Shown: one piece after another, positions 60,430-64,000 of the stretch
Numbering within the stretch: position 1 is the first letter of the stretch
Layout of the letters: the number at the start of each line of letters is the position of its first letter
Source of the DNA: Casuarina equisetifolia
Taxonomy: Eukaryota; Streptophyta; Magnoliopsida; Fagales; Casuarinaceae
DNA: 64,000 bases
Direction: 5' to 3'
Assembly: GCA_028551475.1 (NCBI GenBank)
Contig: CM052358.1
Span: 24,826,853 to 24,890,852 of the forward strand
Translations under genes and position numbers: made by a program
The notes under the pieces: generated by a model
The model's input: only the letters and a program-made list of their open reading frames with translations
Databases searched by the model: none
What the model was told of the DNA's origin: nothing

Positions 60430-62323
60430 GTCAGACTTTCAAATTCCATACTGGTAAGCTTCAAGAGTAGATTTCATCTTTCAAGATAACTTTTTTCTCT
60501 GCAACTCACTTTTTTATTTTAAAATTACTGATCAATATATTGATTTCAACTACTCAATGAGAAGATTCGAGCCAGCGCACAGATTCCAGCCCATCCTCGC
60601 GTATGACACGGTTAAGATGACTCACCTGGGCAAGCTGGTAGACGCATGTTGGATGATTTAGATCATAATAAGGCTCAAGATTCTCACTTGCATCTATATA
60701 TAGAGTAGAATTCTTTGTATTTAGGTATCCATTACAAAACAACGAAGCACAAATTTTTCGTTATTCATTGTTCATGTTGTAAGCTTGGTTTGCGTTTTAA
60801 TGAAGAACGTTTTATCCAAATCCCAATTTATCAGTTTCCACAGATACGAATTTGTAAACTCTAACGCGAAAAGAGGGGGACAAAAAAAAAAAAAAAAAAC
60901 AAGAGAAGTTGCAAAGGCTAGACCGTGGAATTACTAAGTAATCATCATCCACTCAATCATAAGAAAAGGCCGCTAAGATCTACTGACCAATAAAAAAAAT
61001 ATGTTCAATGAAAATGCATTAGTGTTGAATTGTCACACATTATTTATAATATACTATAATTTTTTTATATAAATATATTGTCCCTTCTTTATAAATCAAT
61101 TTTAATAAATAAGTACATTTTTTAATGTAATACTAAAGTCTACATTTTGAGAGAATGAGATTCTATAAAACCCATAACTCTTATATTTAATAGGTACAAT
61201 GGGGGATATTATAATGTTTTCCACCATATACAACCTCTTATAGAATTCTTTATTCATCCTTTATATTAACAATGTATCTTCCTTATAAATCAATTTCAAG
61301 AAAAAAATAAGTTTTTGAAGAAATCTCATTATCTTGTAATTCTAATTTTGTCCTGATCAAGGGATTTACGACGCTAAGTCACGATACTTACTAAGCTACT
61401 CTTTTCTATAACCTCAACAACATAAGTCATTAAAGGCTAAGTGACAAACACCAAAATATGAGACCAAAGATCAATTTATAATGAAATATGAGTCAAGTAA
61501 AATAGAAGCTTAAGATATCAAACAATATTACAAACACAATGAAATAAAAAATTTCTATAGATTACACCTAGGACGGGAGACTTTGCCTTTAAAAGACAAT
61601 ACAAAATAGGATACTAACACAAAACAAAACAAAATCTTACAAGGACTTATTCTTGCTCATATAAAAGCATTGTTCTTATTCAAATTCAACTCAAACTCAA
61701 TTCAAAATTCATCACCAGATAGTGAGCAAAAGCAAACAATCACAAGAAGAGACTGTTACAATGAGTGTTAAGAAAAAAAAAAAATCTGTTGCAACAAAGT
61801 TCTTTACTATCAATAATAGGAATTGGGCGTGAATATTATAAATTTCAAAAAAGGAAAACACAACACAAAAGAGTTCACAATTACTAATGCGTAAATAATA
61901 GAGAATTCAACAAGTTCACCTCAGAGCACAAATTCAACTATCAAATATTGGCAAGAAAAAGAAAACCTAACAATTTAACAAGACTCTTAAAACAAAAGGC
62001 AGCCAAAATAAAAGGAGAAAAAGAAAGAAACTTCTGAGCTCACGCTACAATATCTACGTCATGCACTGGAGACGGTACAGCTGAAGACTCCCCAGCAAAA
62101 TGTTCCTTTATCCCATTAGACCACTGATGAGAAGTGAAAAATAATAATAAAAATCTTATGTTGTATTGGAAAGCCTGCAGTGAAATAGTAATGACAATGA
62201 ACTAAAAAGAGAAAGAAAGGAAGAGGAGATAACATTTTAAGATTTGATAAAGTCTACCTCGATTTGTTGTTACGGATCAACGAGCGAGCGAGAGCCCACA
62301 TTTCATCTTCAACCAATACCACT
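60430..62323. other. Spacer downstream of TNL-D
   Basis: Counterpart of 36500-38434 with scattered substitutions and a 34-bp deletion near 61882. The Lys-rich short frame present in units 1 and 2 is broken here by a shorter A-run near 61775. No gene seen. Confidence 0.7.
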
Positions 62324-64000
62324 TCATTCATCCATCGAATCAAATTCTGGCTTCAAAGGGCCCTCGACTTTTAGATAGATTCCTAAAACACCACCAATAC
62401 TTTTTGAGTCCAAACCAGGCCGAGAAATGTTACCAACAACTTCAATGAAATTGCGTTCTGCTTCCTTTTCCAGGAGACGCCCCGCAAACTCCTTCAACTT
62501 TACATTCTCGTTACTTGCTGTAATTGAAGCCAAGTAGTTCGGTCCATCCAAGGAATCTGGAAAATAAATAAACACCCAAACTCCATGTGACCCAACGCAA
62601 GCCACTTCAGGTATGCGAATGATGAAGGTCTGTTGTGAACTCACTTCCTTGCATTGTAATTGACAAACAAACTCAGGAAAAATATGGTTACTGCCCTCAC
62701 AAGCACTTGTATCTGAATTCTCAAGCTCTTCGAACATTCGTTTTCTACTTTTACTTTTTTTATTCCCATACACTTCATAAACAATCAACAAAGCACACGC
62801 ATCTGGTCTCTTATTTGCCGCATCTGGACTATAATTGGCTGAATTCCGATCCATATGAATTTGAATTTTTTGGTTGGAACTAGTGCTTCTGTGGATGAAC
62901 CACTCTGGGATTCTTGGTTCTAGTGTGGGGCCACATACTACGCTAGGTCCAATAGAGTGATACTGTAAACCAAAAAAAATAAAACACAATGAAGGAAAAA
63001 CAGTAATTATAAATCTTTTAATCAATAACTTTTTTTATTTTCAAAACTAGATATATATATCAAAAAAGAGAGAAAGAAACTCACTTTAACATCTATTGGA
63101 ATCATGTCCATAGGATCTTGTATATGCAGATTCAGCATCATGTGAGGTTTGCAATCAAAACCAATATAAGTGACTAAAGAAGAAAGAACATTGGTCAATA
63201 ACAATGGACAATTTCTTAACCTCAACCACTCTAAACTCAATGGTAGTTTTGGCAAGGCTTGAAGAGAGATACAACCATCCAAATCAAGCGATTCAAGACT
63301 AGAAAGTTCACACAAGCCATTTGGTAACCCTCTAATTCTATTCTTACTAAGATCTAAATTTCCAATTGAAGAGCAGCAATCAATAGGGGTAGGAATTAGT
63401 GCGTGCATTAGGCTCTCAAAATCCAAAGATTGACAATTTTGTAACTCCAATGTATATAAACCTAAAGGCAGTCTTGGCAAAGCTCCAAGAGAAGTACAAC
63501 CATTCAAATAAAGTGCTTTAAGGCTAGAATTCTTGCACATACTATTTGGCAAGGCTCCAAGAGAGGTACAATTATTCAATTCAAGTTCCTTAAGGTTAAA
63601 AAGTTCGCATATGCTATTTGGCAAGGTTCCAAGAGAGGCACAACCATTCAAACAAAGTATTTTAAGGCTAGAAAGCTTGCACATGCTATTTGGCAAGGCT
63701 CCAAGAGAGGTACAATCAATCAAATGAAGTTTCTCAAGGTTAAAAAGTTCGCACATGCTATTTGGCAAGGCTCCAAGAGAGGTACAACCATTTAGATAAA
63801 GTTCTTTAAGGCTAGAAAGCTTGCACATGCTATTTGGCAAAGCTCCAAGAGAGGTACAACCATTCAGATAAAGTTCTTTAAGACTAGAAAGCTTGCACAT
63901 GCTATTTGGCAAGGCTCTAAGAGAGGTACATTCAATCAAATGAAGTTTCTCAAGGTAAAGAAGTTTGCACATGCTATTTGGCAAGGCTCCAAGGGAGGTA
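62324..64000 (-). pseudogene. TNL-D: 3' part of a TNL, cut by the window end
   Basis: The C-JID exon (62962-62324: PRIPEWFIHRS, CALLIVYEVYGN, ACVGSHGVWVF) and the 3' part of the LRR exon (63085 to beyond 64000) are open. It differs from TNL-B and TNL-C by a few substitutions, for example ACVGSHG for ACVGTHG, RGLPNG for RGLPDG, ILCLNGCA for ILYLNGCA, and CTSLRALP for CTSLRTLP. Whether its 5' half shares the lesions of the other copies cannot be seen, so calling it a pseudogene is by analogy; within the window nothing is broken. Confidence 0.7.
63481..64000 (-). repeat. 72-bp coding repeat array, TNL-D, partial
   Basis: At least seven consecutive 24-residue LRRs matching repeats 12-18 of TNL-B with a few substitutions. 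The array continues past the window edge. Confidence 0.93.

Larger units (their letters stand above)
53292..64000. repeat. Tandem unit 3, truncated by the window end
   Basis: Same order as units 1 and 2. Up to about 58.6 kb it is nearly identical to them; beyond that it carries more substitutions, a 121-bp deletion (junction at 59224), a 72-bp duplication (60286-60429) and a 34-bp deletion (near 61882), which together explain the shorter offset (about 11.90 kb) at its left-reading TNL-D end. Confidence 0.93.

Noticed and set aside
1-64000. tRNA, rRNA or other structured RNA genes
   Set aside because: I looked for tRNA-like box A and B motifs and rRNA blocks and saw none; a covariance-model scan would be needed to exclude small ones.

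Overview
The window is nuclear DNA of a dicot plant. It is AT-rich, it carries intron-containing TIR-NB-ARC-LRR (TNL) disease-resistance genes (a class absent from grasses) with the post-LRR C-JID domain, and it holds a Ty1/copia retrotransposon whose GC-rich body stands out from its surroundings. I cannot name the species. The dominant theme is a degenerating TNL cluster amplified by tandem duplication: I count six TNL loci plus two smaller fragments, and none has an open frame from TIR to C-JID.

Layout. 1-6.2 kb: remnants of a TNL upstream flank, a 308-bp tandem duplication, an orphan C-JID-like fragment and AT-rich DNA. 6.2-10.1 kb: TNL-1 (+ strand), a multi-lesion pseudogene. 10.1-12.6 kb: no recognised gene, but a degenerate tandem array of about 170-bp monomers. 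12.7-13.2 kb: a small intact gene for a secreted eight-cysteine protein (+). 13.3-17.2 kb: TNL-2 (- strand), a pseudogene whose LRR exons are duplicated. 17.2-22.5 kb: TNL-2 upstream flank, a TNL LRR-end fragment at 18.6-19.0 kb, an inverted repeat and weak exon-like sequence. 22.5-27.6 kb: a decayed copia element (+) with an almost lost 5' LTR, which cuts off the 3' end of TNL-A. 27.6-31.9 kb: TNL-A (-).

From about 29.3 kb to the window end the DNA is three head-to-tail copies of a unit of about 11.99 kb (the third truncated by the window). Each unit holds the 5' half of one TNL, its upstream flank, the decapitated 5' flank of a TNL-2-like gene, a small spliced gene I cannot identify (- strand), a spacer homologous to 21-22.5 kb, and the 3' half (C-JID plus a large LRR exon) of the next TNL. 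The complete genes TNL-B (38.4-43.9 kb) and TNL-C (50.4-55.9 kb) therefore span unit junctions, and TNL-D (62.3 kb onward) is cut by the window.

All three complete or near-complete unit TNLs share the same TIR and NB-ARC frameshifts and stops, so the N-terminal half was dead before amplification. Meanwhile TNL-B keeps an uninterrupted LRR plus C-JID half containing 18 consecutive near-perfect 24-residue LRRs (72-bp DNA repeats with a 144-bp higher order). A nonsense codon shared by TNL-A and TNL-C but not TNL-B marks a recombination junction inside the LRR exon. The most notable items are this LRR array, the amplification of an already broken receptor with a still-open C-terminal half, the unidentified spliced gene carried along, and the cysteine-rich secreted protein.
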